Of a stretch of DNA of 19,573 nucleotides, positions 1-7,582 are shown one piece after another. The translations under genes were made by a program, and so were the position numbers. Under the pieces are notes generated by a model. That model saw nothing but the letters and a program-made list of their open reading frames with translations, did not search any database and was not told where the DNA came from. The stretch covers positions 1 to 19,573 of the forward strand of contig CAYPBJ010000036.1 of assembly GCA_964408945.1 (NCBI GenBank), given 5' to 3'. The DNA comes from VMCP01 sp964408945 (GTDB lineage Bacteria; Bacteroidota; Bacteroidia; NS11-12g; UBA955). The stretch's first letter is position 1; every line of letters starts with the position of its first letter.

Positions 1-8
1 CCTTTCGT

Positions 9-16
9 TATATTTG
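9..16 (+). promoter_or_regulatory. Bacteroidota -7 box upstream of the MBL-fold gene
   Basis: The sequence TATATTTG is a perfect match to the Bacteroidota -7 consensus TAnnTTTG. Only 3 nt separate it from the ATG at 20, so transcription would start at or next to the start codon. The -33 element would lie outside the window and cannot be checked. Confidence 0.6.
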
Positions 17-19
17 TAC

Positions 20-1438
20 ATGCAACTATTCCCCACCCTTTGTAGCTTCGGTGCAGCGCAGAAAGTTACCGGTTCCAAACACCTCATTACTACCGTTACC
101 GGTGAGAAAATTTTACTCGATTGCGGATTGTTTCAGGGTGAAGGTAAAGATAGCGATGCACTCAACAGACATTGGGGATTTGAACCCCGAGAGATTGACT
201 ACGTCATCTTGTCGCATGCGCACATTGACCATACAGGGTTGCTTCCGAAGTTGGTAAAAGACGGGTTCACCGGTCCCATTTTCTGCAATTCAGGCACCAA
301 AGATCTGTGCGAAATCATGCTCCTTGACGGTGCTTTCATCCAAAAAAGTGATCTGGAAAGAATCAATCGAAGAAGACGCGAACGCCATGAACTTCCCATA
401 GAGGCCCTGTACGATGAAAGCGATGTATATCAAACATTAGAGCAAATGGTCGTGGTAGCGAATGGGCGTCCCTTCAAGGTGGGAGAAACCACTTGGGCAA
501 CCTACATTTTGAATGCCCATATTTTGGGAAGTGCTGCAATCCACCTGCAATTAGCGTCCCTCGAAAACAAAAATATACACTTCACTTTCACCGGAGATAT
601 TGGGCGTGACAGCGACCAGATTTTAGATGGGCCCTTCCCTTTCCCACAATCCGATTATATTCTGTGCGAAAGCACTTACGGCGATCGATTGCATTCGGTG
701 GCGGAAGATGTAAAAGATCAACTGCTGAAAATTGTTCAAGAAACCTGCGTAGACCGCGGCGGAAAAGTCATCATTCCGGCGTTTTCGGTAGATAGAACCC
801 AGGAATTGATCTATCTGTTGGATCAACTCAGCCACGAAAAATTGCTGCCGTCCATTCCCGTGTATATTGACAGTCCGTTGAGCATCAAGGCCACCAATAT
901 CATGGCCAAACACCAGGAAGAATTCAATCCTGAAATTCTTAAATATATCATGAAAGATGGCGACCCGTTTGACTTTCCCAATCTTCACTATACCAGTAAA
1001 TTGGAGGATTCAAAAGCCATCAATTCTCTGCAAGGACCTGCCATCATCATATCGGCGAGCGGCATGGCTGAGGCCGGTAGAATCAAACATCATATTGCCA
1101 ACAACATTGAAAATCCCAACAACACCATCCTCATTGTGGGCTATGCAACGCCGCATACCCTTGCGGGTCAATTGATTCAAGGCCGCAACGAAGTGCGCAT
1201 CTTTGGCGACTTTTTCCAAGTGAATGCCCGAGTGGAACGCATGGGAAATTTCAGTGCTCATGCTGATTATCTGGAAATGCTTGATTTCTTGGGATGTCAA
1301 GACGCTCCAAAAGTGAAAAAGGTACTGTTGGTGCACGGCAACCCTGATGTAATGGATGTTTTTGCTGATAAAATCAAGGCGCAAGGATTTCCGAAAGTGC
1401 AAAAAATGGTTTGGGGAGAACCTATTGAATTGAATTAA
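20..1438 (+). CDS. MBL-fold/beta-CASP RNA-processing exonuclease-like protein
   Basis: Predicted cytoplasmic zinc-dependent nuclease of 472 aa in the metallo-beta-lactamase plus beta-CASP superfamily (CPSF73/RNase J/YsH1 type), which usually acts on RNA. The N-terminal strand leads into GAAQKVTGS. The zinc motif HAHIDH lies at residues 66-71, followed by AHILGSA (H167) and TGDIG (D193). The beta-CASP part shows ESTYG (E217), IIPAFSVDRTQE (251-262), SASGMAEAGRIKHH (345-358), SAHAD (412-416) and LVHG (437-440). All metal ligands expected for an active enzyme appear present, and the length is usual for the single-module bacterial members. I chose ATG 20 over a TTG at 14 because the TTG lies inside the -7 box and family members begin just before the first strand. 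The stop codon directly touches the ATG of the next gene, so the two are probably co-transcribed. The true RNA or DNA substrate cannot be read from the sequence. Confidence 0.9.
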   Translation: MQLFPTLCSFGAAQKVTGSKHLITTVTGEKILLDCGLFQGEGKDSDALNRHWGFEPREIDYVILSHAHIDHTGLLPKLVKDGFTGPIFCNSGTKDLCEIMLLDGAFIQKSDLERINRRRRERHELPIEALYDESDVYQTLEQMVVVANGRPFKVGETTWATYILNAHILGSAAIHLQLASLENKNIHFTFTGDIGRDSDQILDGPFPFPQSDYILCESTYGDRLHSVAEDVKDQLLKIVQETCVDRGGKVIIPAFSVDRTQELIYLLDQLSHEKLLPSIPVYIDSPLSIKATNIMAKHQEEFNPEILKYIMKDGDPFDFPNLHYTSKLEDSKAINSLQGPAIIISASGMAEAGRIKHHIANNIENPNNTILIVGYATPHTLAGQLIQGRNEVRIFGDFFQVNARVERMGNFSAHADYLEMLDFLGCQDAPKVKKVLLVHGNPDVMDVFADKIKAQGFPKVQKMVWGEPIELN

Positions 1439-2962
1439 ATGAGACTACTTTTTTTATTGTTTTTCTGGGGATTTCAATCGCTGCTAGGACAAATAGCAAC
1501 TTCTTTCACGCCAGATAAGAGCAACCCCAAATTTGAGCAGGGTTCTTGGATTGGCGAGCTCAGTGCAGGGGGAATGAATTTGGCGCTCAACCTATTGATT
1601 ACCAAGCACCCCGTTTCAACACCCGAACTTCAATATCAGACAAAGTTGGGCGTCCCCATGCAAGGGGTTAAAAACTATCCGGCCTCATCGGTTACGGTTA
1701 AGAAAAACAAAATCACCATCACATTTGACGGAATTGGTGCCGAATTTCAAGGCCAATTAAAATCTGAGAAAATTGAAGGCGTATGGACACAGAACAAAAC
1801 GGCATTCCCGTTAACTTTAACCTACGGAAAGGCGCCTGAGTTAAAACGTCCCCAAACACCCAAAGCTCCCTTTGATTATGTTTCCAGAACGGTTACTTTT
1901 TCCAACCAAAACGGCACCGTCCGATTTGAAGGTACTTTGACGCATCCAAAATCAGATTCTCTCAAGAATTTTCCCACCGCCGTTTTGTACACCGGCAGCG
2001 GACTTCAAGACAGGGATGAGAGTTTTGTTGGACATAAACCATTCGCAGTGATTGCCCATCACCTCACCCTCAACGGATTTGCTGTTTTAAGGGTTGATGA
2101 TCGCTGCGCTGGCCGAAGCATTTGTGCACCGGGTTCAGATAAGTTCACCACTCAAGATCTGATTCAAGACGATGGATATTCTTATGCAAAATGGGCGTTA
2201 GATTCTATATGCGGCTCACAGCAGCCTTTGTTTTTAATAGGACATTCAGAAGGCGGAGCCCTCGCCGCTGGGGTGAACCTAAAATTGAAATCGATGGGCG
2301 TGACCCAAAAAATTTACTCTGTTGGATTGGCACCACCGTTGGTGAGCGGATTTGAAATCAACGCCTATCAAAATAGGTTGGTGTTTGGGAAAATGGTATC
2401 TGATTCATTGGTTTTAAACGATTTGGAATACATGCATCGAGGCATCATTTCATCAATGTTAGACCAAGGCATTTTTGAGAATTTCGATAGTCTCAAAGTA
2501 GTAGAAATCATTGAAACCGAGTTGAATTTGGTTTCCAAAAAGTCGCGCGGAATTGCCAATAAAAACTTCAAGAAAAATGCTGGAACCACCCTAAAAGCAA
2601 GCCTTATAAAATCATACACCAGTCCTAAATTGGCATCGGCGTGGTTCAAGGAATTCTTGAAATTCAATCCAGGCGAATTGTGGTTTGAACTCAATGAGGG
2701 ATTGATTCTACAGGGCAGCAAGGATAGACAAGTACCGGCGTTATTAAACAACCGAGCATTGGGAAAACACGCAGAAACTCTGATAAATGTAGACAGACCA
2801 ACATCATTGACCTACACCGAATTTCAGGGGTTGAATCATTTATTTCAGCCTTGTAAAACGGGAAATGTTGAAGAGTATGCTCAAATTGAAACCACCATTG
2901 ATGAGCTAGTATTGACTGAACTCACGCAATGGATGAAAATGGTTGAAAAGTCTTCAAAATAA
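1439..2962 (+). CDS. Exported alpha/beta hydrolase (serine esterase/peptidase-like)
   Basis: A 507-aa secreted serine hydrolase. Residues 1-18 form a signal peptide (MRLLFLLFFWGFQSLLGQ), so it should reach the periplasm or beyond. Residues about 25-130 form a beta-rich N-terminal domain often seen before this hydrolase type in Bacteroidota. The alpha/beta-hydrolase fold follows, with the oxyanion region GSGLQDRDES (186-195), the variant DDRCAGRS (220-227, usually DDRGxGxS), the nucleophile elbow GHSEGG with S270, a probable acid D429 in GSKDRQVP, and the catalytic histidine H467 in GLNH. The substrate is unknown; esterase or acyl-aminoacyl peptidase activity is plausible. The ATG abuts the TAA of the upstream nuclease gene with no spacer, which indicates an operon. 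The TAA abuts the pdxA stop codon on the other strand. Confidence 0.85.
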   Translation: MRLLFLLFFWGFQSLLGQIATSFTPDKSNPKFEQGSWIGELSAGGMNLALNLLITKHPVSTPELQYQTKLGVPMQGVKNYPASSVTVKKNKITITFDGIGAEFQGQLKSEKIEGVWTQNKTAFPLTLTYGKAPELKRPQTPKAPFDYVSRTVTFSNQNGTVRFEGTLTHPKSDSLKNFPTAVLYTGSGLQDRDESFVGHKPFAVIAHHLTLNGFAVLRVDDRCAGRSICAPGSDKFTTQDLIQDDGYSYAKWALDSICGSQQPLFLIGHSEGGALAAGVNLKLKSMGVTQKIYSVGLAPPLVSGFEINAYQNRLVFGKMVSDSLVLNDLEYMHRGIISSMLDQGIFENFDSLKVVEIIETELNLVSKKSRGIANKNFKKNAGTTLKASLIKSYTSPKLASAWFKEFLKFNPGELWFELNEGLILQGSKDRQVPALLNNRALGKHAETLINVDRPTSLTYTEFQGLNHLFQPCKTGNVEEYAQIETTIDELVLTELTQWMKMVEKSSK

Positions 2963-4039
2963 TTAGAAGTCAATTCTGAATCTTTCGCGGCGCAATTCAG
3001 CGTAAGGAAGCGGATTTTCGAAGTCTTTGCCGAATTGTTTGCGGTTTTTAACAATCAAAATCGCATCGAAAATGGCGTTTTGCATGCTCAACGTTTCGGC
3101 TTCGCCTTTGCCAGCCAAACTGTATGCTGTTCCATGATCAGGACTGGTTCTTACCAATGGCAAGCCAGCGGTAAAATTAACTCCATCGTAGAATGCCATT
3201 GATTTGAAGGGAATCAAACCTTGATCGTGGTACATGGCTAAAACTGCATCAAATTGTTTGTATTGTCCTCCGCCGAAGAAAGAATCGGCCGAATAAGGCC
3301 CGTAAACCAATCGACCCTGTTCAAAAACGCTTTTCACCGCAGGGGCAATGATTTCCTGTTCCTCTTTTCCGAGTAAACCGTTATCACCGGCATGCGGATT
3401 GAGTCCCAAAACGGCAATGCGAGGTTTCACCAAGTTGAAATCTTCGCGCAGCGAATTGTAGACTACATCTAGTTTGTCTATAATGAGATTCTTGGTGATT
3501 TTTTTTGCAATTTCCGCAACGGGAACATGCTCTGTAGCTAAGGCAACGCGCAAATCTTCGCTTTCCAAGAACATGCAATAATTTTCAACGTTGAATTTTT
3601 TGGCAATGTATCCGGTGTGTCCAGAAAATCCTTTTTCGTGTTCTGCAACCGTTGATTTATCAAGGGGTGCAGTTACCAAAGCATCCAAATGAGCGGCGTC
3701 ATCTAGAGCCTTTTGGAGGCTCAACAAAGCCTCTTTACCAGCAGCAGGCGAAGGATTGCCAGGCTGAATATCTAAGGTTTCATCAGATGAAATAACCAAG
3801 TTCAACTTACCAATTTGGGCTTCTGCTGCAGATTTCACCAATTGGTACATGGGTTTCTCTAAATTCAGTAACTTTTTGTAGTAGGTAAAACTCTTTGGAG
3901 ACGCATATAAAATGGGTGTACAATATTTGTAAATCAAATCATTAGCAAATATTCTGAGAATGATATCGAGTCCTACACCGTGAGGATCGCCTTGAGTAAT
4001 TCCTATTTTTATGTTGTTTTCTGACATTTTTAGGGGCAT
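2963..4039 (-). CDS. pdxA: 4-hydroxythreonine-4-phosphate dehydrogenase PdxA
   Basis: NAD-dependent, metal-dependent dehydrogenase of DXP-dependent vitamin B6 (pyridoxal phosphate) synthesis. It oxidises 4-phosphohydroxy-L-threonine; the product decarboxylates and is condensed by PdxJ. The N-terminal motif KIGITQGDPHGVG (11-23) and the three metal-binding histidines are visible: H141 in SGHTGYIA, H216 in GLNPHAGDNG and H271 in AMYHDQGLIPFK. The family signature TSPDHGTAYSLAGKG (299-312) is also present. The length (358 aa) fits the family. The start is ambiguous between ATG 4039, which has an in-frame TAA directly upstream, and ATG 4027 (MSENN). The gene stands alone on the minus strand, divergent from the Ddl fusion and convergent with the hydrolase gene. 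No pdxJ is in the window. Confidence 0.95.
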   Translation of the reverse strand: MPLKMSENNIKIGITQGDPHGVGLDIILRIFANDLIYKYCTPILYASPKSFTYYKKLLNLEKPMYQLVKSAAEAQIGKLNLVISSDETLDIQPGNPSPAAGKEALLSLQKALDDAAHLDALVTAPLDKSTVAEHEKGFSGHTGYIAKKFNVENYCMFLESEDLRVALATEHVPVAEIAKKITKNLIIDKLDVVYNSLREDFNLVKPRIAVLGLNPHAGDNGLLGKEEQEIIAPAVKSVFEQGRLVYGPYSADSFFGGGQYKQFDAVLAMYHDQGLIPFKSMAFYDGVNFTAGLPLVRTSPDHGTAYSLAGKGEAETLSMQNAIFDAILIVKNRKQFGKDFENPLPYAELRRERFRIDF

Positions 4040-4076
4040 TTAACCGTTTATGCCCAAATTTTTAAACACGGTACTG

Positions 4077-4084
4077 CAAAATAA
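4077..4084 (-). promoter_or_regulatory. Possible degenerate -7 box for pdxA
   Basis: Read on the minus strand, this is TTATTTTG followed by CAG. It matches TAnnTTTG at all positions but one and resembles the box TAATTTTGCAG found before the small membrane-protein gene. It would give a leader of about 30 nt before ATG 4039. Weak on its own, but it lies in the only intergenic space available to pdxA. Confidence 0.3.
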
Positions 4085-4130
4085 CGATAAAATCCCGAGT
4101 TCAGTATCGATGAATCGAGGGAATTCTGCC

Positions 4131-4138
4131 TAATTTTG
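4131..4138 (+). promoter_or_regulatory. Bacteroidota -7 box before the tandem Ddl gene
   Basis: TAATTTTG is a perfect TAnnTTTG match with 5 nt between its G and the ATG at 4144. This predicts a leaderless or nearly leaderless transcript. No clear TTG -33 element is visible at the expected distance. Confidence 0.6.
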
Positions 4139-4143
4139 TTGAA

Positions 4144-6849
4144 ATGGCTAAAATCCGTGTTGGAATAATTTTTGGCGGCCCTTCGAGAGAGCGCGAAGTG
4201 TCGTTTGCTGGCGGACGTACCGTATATGACAATCTCGATAAATCGGTATTTGAACCTGTTCCTCTTTTTGTAGATAGTTTCGGTTCAATGGTAATTTTGA
4301 ATTGGGAGAACATTTACAAAGGCAGTATTCGCGATTTTTATCCGCCGGTAGAATTCCTACCTGAATTGCCTCACGGTTTTCAGTTGTACGCTGAGCAATT
4401 GGATTCGGCTTACGATCCCATCAACGGAAATGCCATCAGAATGGCCATGCTTGAAACCATTGGGCAACCCATTGCTCTAGAAGACCTCAAATCAACCATT
4501 GATTTCGCATTTTTGGCCTTGCACGGCACTTTTGGAGAAGACGGTAGCATTCAAGGATTGTTGGAATGGTTGGGTATCCCCTATTCCGGTTCTGGAATTT
4601 TACCATCAGCTATAGGTATCAATAAATCGGTTCAGAAAAAACTTCAATCTCGTTCTCAGCTTTTTGTCAATCAATTTTCCAGCATCAAGCAAGAACAATG
4701 GATCAACTCAGATACCGTTGAAAAACATCAACTGTTTCAAGAGTTAATAGGTCATTTAGGAAATGACATGGTGGTGAAACCCGCTCACCAAGGTTCGTCG
4801 TTGGGCGTGAGCATTTTGAAAGAATGTAATTTTGAGCAGTTTTGCGAAGCAGTTGATTTGGCGTTTTTCAAAACCTTCTTGGATCCCGAAGAATTCAAAG
4901 CAAAACCGGCTCAAGAACAGATACAATGGATTAAGGAATTCACTGATTTCAGAAGTGGCTTAGGACTTCCTTTGTGGTTAAACGACCGCAAAGTGATGCG
5001 CCCAGATGAGTTATTAAACCTCATTGAACAAGCTGAAGACACCATCGAATTAAGAGCATTTGACAGCGAATCGGAAGTGTTAATTGAATCGTTGATTGAA
5101 GGAAAAGAGTTCTCTTGCATTGTTGTGGAGAAAAGTTCTCGCGACATTATTGCCCTGCCACCCACCGAAATCAGAAAGTCAGGCGCCCTTTTTGACTACA
5201 GAAGCAAATACCTTCCCGGACTCAGCAATAAAGTGACTCCCATTGAAATTGAAGATGCCTGGATTGATAAAATTCGAAAAGCCTGTTGTGAATTGTACCG
5301 CGAATTGGAATTTGAGGTTTACGCGCGCATTGACGGTTTCATTTCTCCTTCGGGGGACGTTTTTCTGAACGATCCCAACACCACCAGCGGAATGATGCCC
5401 AGCTCGTTTTTCTTTCATCAGGCCGCCGAAATTGGATTGAATCCAAGCCAATTCATCTCTTTCATCATTGAAACATCCCTCAGAAATCGAATTGAAAAAC
5501 ATCCTAACGGAAATAAACACATCGAACTGAAACAGCAGTTGTTAGACCTGATTCACAATCCCTCGAAAAACAGCTCGGGAAAGCGAAAAATTGGAGTCAT
5601 CATGGGTGGGTACAGTTTTGAACGACACATCAGCATGGAGTCTGGCAGAAACATCTACGAAAAAATCAGTTCCAGCGAAGATTTTGAAGCCCTGCCGTTA
5701 TTTTTAGCTGGGGATTCTGATGGATATGAACTCTACAGATTGCCTCTCAATGCCATGTTAAAAGACAACGCCGATGACATAAGAGACAAGGTTTTGAACT
5801 TTAAACCGCACCCCATTTTAACATCCATTCAACAGGAAGCGGAGGGCATTACCCTAAGATACAATCCTACAGGAGCTCAATTCAAACCCGAGAAAATCAC
5901 CTTACATGAGTTGAAAAATGAAGTGGAGGGAGTGTTCATTGCCTTGCACGGCAGACCTGGAGAAGACGGAACTTTGCAAAAAGACCTGAGCGATTACGGC
6001 ATTTATTTCAATGGCTCTCAATCACATAGCTCCGAAATAACCATCAACAAATACCATACCAATCAGAAATTGAAGTCATCGGGCTTCTTGGTGGCTCAGC
6101 AAAAAATGCTGTCAAAGTCAGATTTTAACCAAAATCCTTCGGTAACAACCGAGAGTTTGGTATTGGAATTCGGACTTCCTCTCATTGCCAAGCCAGCAGA
6201 CGATGGATGTTCGGCAGCGGTGCGAAAAATCAAATCGGCCAAAGAGTTAGAAGACTTTTGCACCTTGATTTTTAGAGATTCCAAAGAATTAGACCCATCC
6301 ATATCAGGACGTTTGGGAATTTCCATTTACGATGAACTTCCCCGAAAGTCGGAATTACTAATTGAGCAGTTCATTGACAAAGGCGATTGTGAACGCTTTT
6401 TGGAAGTTACCGGTGGAATGTTGACGCATTTGAACTCCGATGGAACGTTGAGGTATGAAATGTTTGAACCTTCAGAATCTTTAGCAGAATCGGAAATCTT
6501 AAGTTTAGAGGAGAAATTTTTGGCTGGCGAAGGACAAAACCTAACCCCATCGCGGTTTTCAAAAGACGCTAAAGAACAAGAACGAATTTCTACCGAGGTT
6601 AAAGCAACCTTAGAAAAAGTGGCTCGTGCTTTAGATGTAACTGGATATTGCAGAATTGATGCTTTCGTAAAAATTTACAAGAATGGAAAAGTTGAAACCT
6701 TTATCATTGAAATTAATTCTTTGCCAGGCATGACGCCGGCTACTTGTATTTATCACCAAGCGGCTATAAATGGTTACAAGCCTTTTGACTTCATCAAGGG
6801 CATTCTGCATTTTGGACAGAAATATCAACAAATTGGTAGCTTACAATAA
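4144..6849 (+). CDS. Tandem D-alanine-D-alanine ligase-like fusion protein
   Basis: A 901-aa protein made of two complete Ddl/ATP-grasp modules, about 1-450 and 481-890, joined by a short linker; ordinary Ddl is about 300-350 aa. Ddl joins two D-alanines with ATP for peptidoglycan precursors in the cytoplasm. Module 1 has GGPSREREVS (E16), ALHGTFGEDG (125-134), KPAHQGSSLGVS (212-223, S218), DYRSKY (351-356, Y356) and ARIDG (D397), but the Mg ligand motif E-x-N reads D410-P-N412 and LPGMT is replaced by TSGMM. Module 2 has GGYSFERHIS (E493), ALHGRPGEDG (600-609), CRIDA (D839) and an intact EINSLPGMT (856-864). However, its GSSxG loop is GCSAA (688-692) and the DYxxKY tyrosine appears to be F792. 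Each module carries long insertions, about 243-305 and 710-830. The ATG gives the usual first strand MAKIRVGIIFGG. A PASTA protein gene follows. Catalysis by either half is uncertain, so I give no gene symbol. Confidence 0.88.
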   Translation: MAKIRVGIIFGGPSREREVSFAGGRTVYDNLDKSVFEPVPLFVDSFGSMVILNWENIYKGSIRDFYPPVEFLPELPHGFQLYAEQLDSAYDPINGNAIRMAMLETIGQPIALEDLKSTIDFAFLALHGTFGEDGSIQGLLEWLGIPYSGSGILPSAIGINKSVQKKLQSRSQLFVNQFSSIKQEQWINSDTVEKHQLFQELIGHLGNDMVVKPAHQGSSLGVSILKECNFEQFCEAVDLAFFKTFLDPEEFKAKPAQEQIQWIKEFTDFRSGLGLPLWLNDRKVMRPDELLNLIEQAEDTIELRAFDSESEVLIESLIEGKEFSCIVVEKSSRDIIALPPTEIRKSGALFDYRSKYLPGLSNKVTPIEIEDAWIDKIRKACCELYRELEFEVYARIDGFISPSGDVFLNDPNTTSGMMPSSFFFHQAAEIGLNPSQFISFIIETSLRNRIEKHPNGNKHIELKQQLLDLIHNPSKNSSGKRKIGVIMGGYSFERHISMESGRNIYEKISSSEDFEALPLFLAGDSDGYELYRLPLNAMLKDNADDIRDKVLNFKPHPILTSIQQEAEGITLRYNPTGAQFKPEKITLHELKNEVEGVFIALHGRPGEDGTLQKDLSDYGIYFNGSQSHSSEITINKYHTNQKLKSSGFLVAQQKMLSKSDFNQNPSVTTESLVLEFGLPLIAKPADDGCSAAVRKIKSAKELEDFCTLIFRDSKELDPSISGRLGISIYDELPRKSELLIEQFIDKGDCERFLEVTGGMLTHLNSDGTLRYEMFEPSESLAESEILSLEEKFLAGEGQNLTPSRFSKDAKEQERISTEVKATLEKVARALDVTGYCRIDAFVKIYKNGKVETFIIEINSLPGMTPATCIYHQAAINGYKPFDFIKGILHFGQKYQQIGSLQ

Positions 6850-6851
6850 TG

Positions 6852-6859
6852 TAAATTTG
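6852..6859 (+). promoter_or_regulatory. Bacteroidota -7 box before the PASTA gene
   Basis: TAAATTTG, followed by CCGC, matches TAnnTTTG perfectly. It begins 2 nt after the ligase stop codon and ends 9 nt before the ATG at 6869. A TTG at 6833-6835, inside the ligase gene, is a possible -33 element with a rather short 16-nt spacer. The PASTA gene can therefore be transcribed on its own as well as from the ligase promoter. Confidence 0.6.
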
Positions 6860-6868
6860 CCGCAGAAT

Positions 6869-7486
6869 ATGTCAAAGAATTTCAATCCCTCGAAAAACCT
6901 TTGGGTAAATATTGGATTTGCTCTATTGGTTGGATTACTTTTACTCTTCATAGCCATCCAAGGACTGGGTTGGTACACCAATCACAGCGAAAGAATTAAA
7001 GTCCCTAAACTCACTGGAAAATCCTTTGACGAGGCCAAGATTGAATTGGAAATGTTGGGATTGAATTGCGTGATCATAGATTCTATGTACAGCGAAAAAC
7101 TGCCTGCATTTTCAGTGGTAGAACAAAATCCGCCCATTGATATGGAAGTAAAACCCGGAAGAACCATATATTTAACCATCAACAGTGGTAACAAACCAAA
7201 AATCAAGGCGCCGAAACTTACCGATATGAGCATCACCTTGGCCAAAGCGGTTTTAAAAAACAGAGGATTTGAGTTGGGAACCATATCTTACACCTATGAT
7301 GAAATTGGCAACAACTTGGTGGTTGAACAATTCTACAGGGGTAGAGCTCTCGAAGCGGGCACTTTGCTTCCTAAAGGATCAACCATTGACCTGAAAGTTG
7401 CTTCTACCGATAAACAATATCAATCTAATGTAGATTCTGTTGGAATCATCAATGACGAAGGTGTAACTGATGAGTTTGGAATCTAA
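6869..7486 (+). CDS. Membrane-anchored PASTA domain protein
   Basis: A 205-aa bitopic membrane protein. A short basic N-terminus is followed by one hydrophobic span (about residues 12-33, GFALLVGLLLLFIAIQGLGW). Two PASTA domains face the periplasm: about 40-105, with KVPKLTGKSFDEAKIELE and VVEQNPPIDMEVKPG, and about 109-177, with KAPKLTDMSITLAKAVL and VVEQFYRGRALEAGTLLPKGS. An acidic tail ends the protein. PASTA domains in penicillin-binding proteins and Ser/Thr kinases bind peptidoglycan or beta-lactams; no kinase or transpeptidase domain is attached here. As I recall, Bacteroidota genomes often place such a protein beside ddl and an rluD-type gene, and the ligase-like neighbour fits. I chose ATG 6869 because longer in-frame starts lie inside the ligase gene and before the promoter. 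The gene starts 19 nt after the ligase stop. Confidence 0.88.
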   Translation: MSKNFNPSKNLWVNIGFALLVGLLLLFIAIQGLGWYTNHSERIKVPKLTGKSFDEAKIELEMLGLNCVIIDSMYSEKLPAFSVVEQNPPIDMEVKPGRTIYLTINSGNKPKIKAPKLTDMSITLAKAVLKNRGFELGTISYTYDEIGNNLVVEQFYRGRALEAGTLLPKGSTIDLKVASTDKQYQSNVDSVGIINDEGVTDEFGI

Positions 7487-7504
7487 CATTGAATTTGTTC
7501 AATG
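7487..7504 (+). terminator. Perfect 7-bp hairpin after the PASTA gene
   Basis: CATTGAA-TTTG-TTCAATG forms a perfect 7-bp stem with a 4-nt loop, beginning at the base after the PASTA stop codon. It is AT-rich and followed by AAAAG rather than a T-tract, so it is not a classic intrinsic terminator. It may be a weak terminator or an mRNA 3'-end stabiliser. Confidence 0.35.
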
Positions 7505-7537
7505 AAAAGATTACAATAAAATTAGCTATCAACACAA

Positions 7538-7545
7538 TATTTTTG
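7538..7545 (+). promoter_or_regulatory. Bacteroidota -7 box before the T9SS cargo gene
   Basis: TATTTTTG, followed by CCG, is a perfect TAnnTTTG match 37 nt before the GTG start at 7583. It would give a leader of about 30 nt, longer than for other genes here. That leader would include a tiny reading frame (7564-7596). Confidence 0.5.
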
Positions 7546-7582
7546 CCGAAATTGCGTTTGTACATGGTTACGCAGCTGAGTC

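Noticed and set aside
14..19. TTG start giving a two-residue longer nuclease
   Set aside because: The TTG is part of the -7 promoter box, so it would not be transcribed. The ATG at 20 fits the family N-terminus.
6770..6868. Upstream in-frame start extending the PASTA protein by 33 residues
   Set aside because: The extension lies inside the ligase gene, includes its stop region and precedes the promoter box. ATG 6869 gives a normal membrane-anchor N-terminus.
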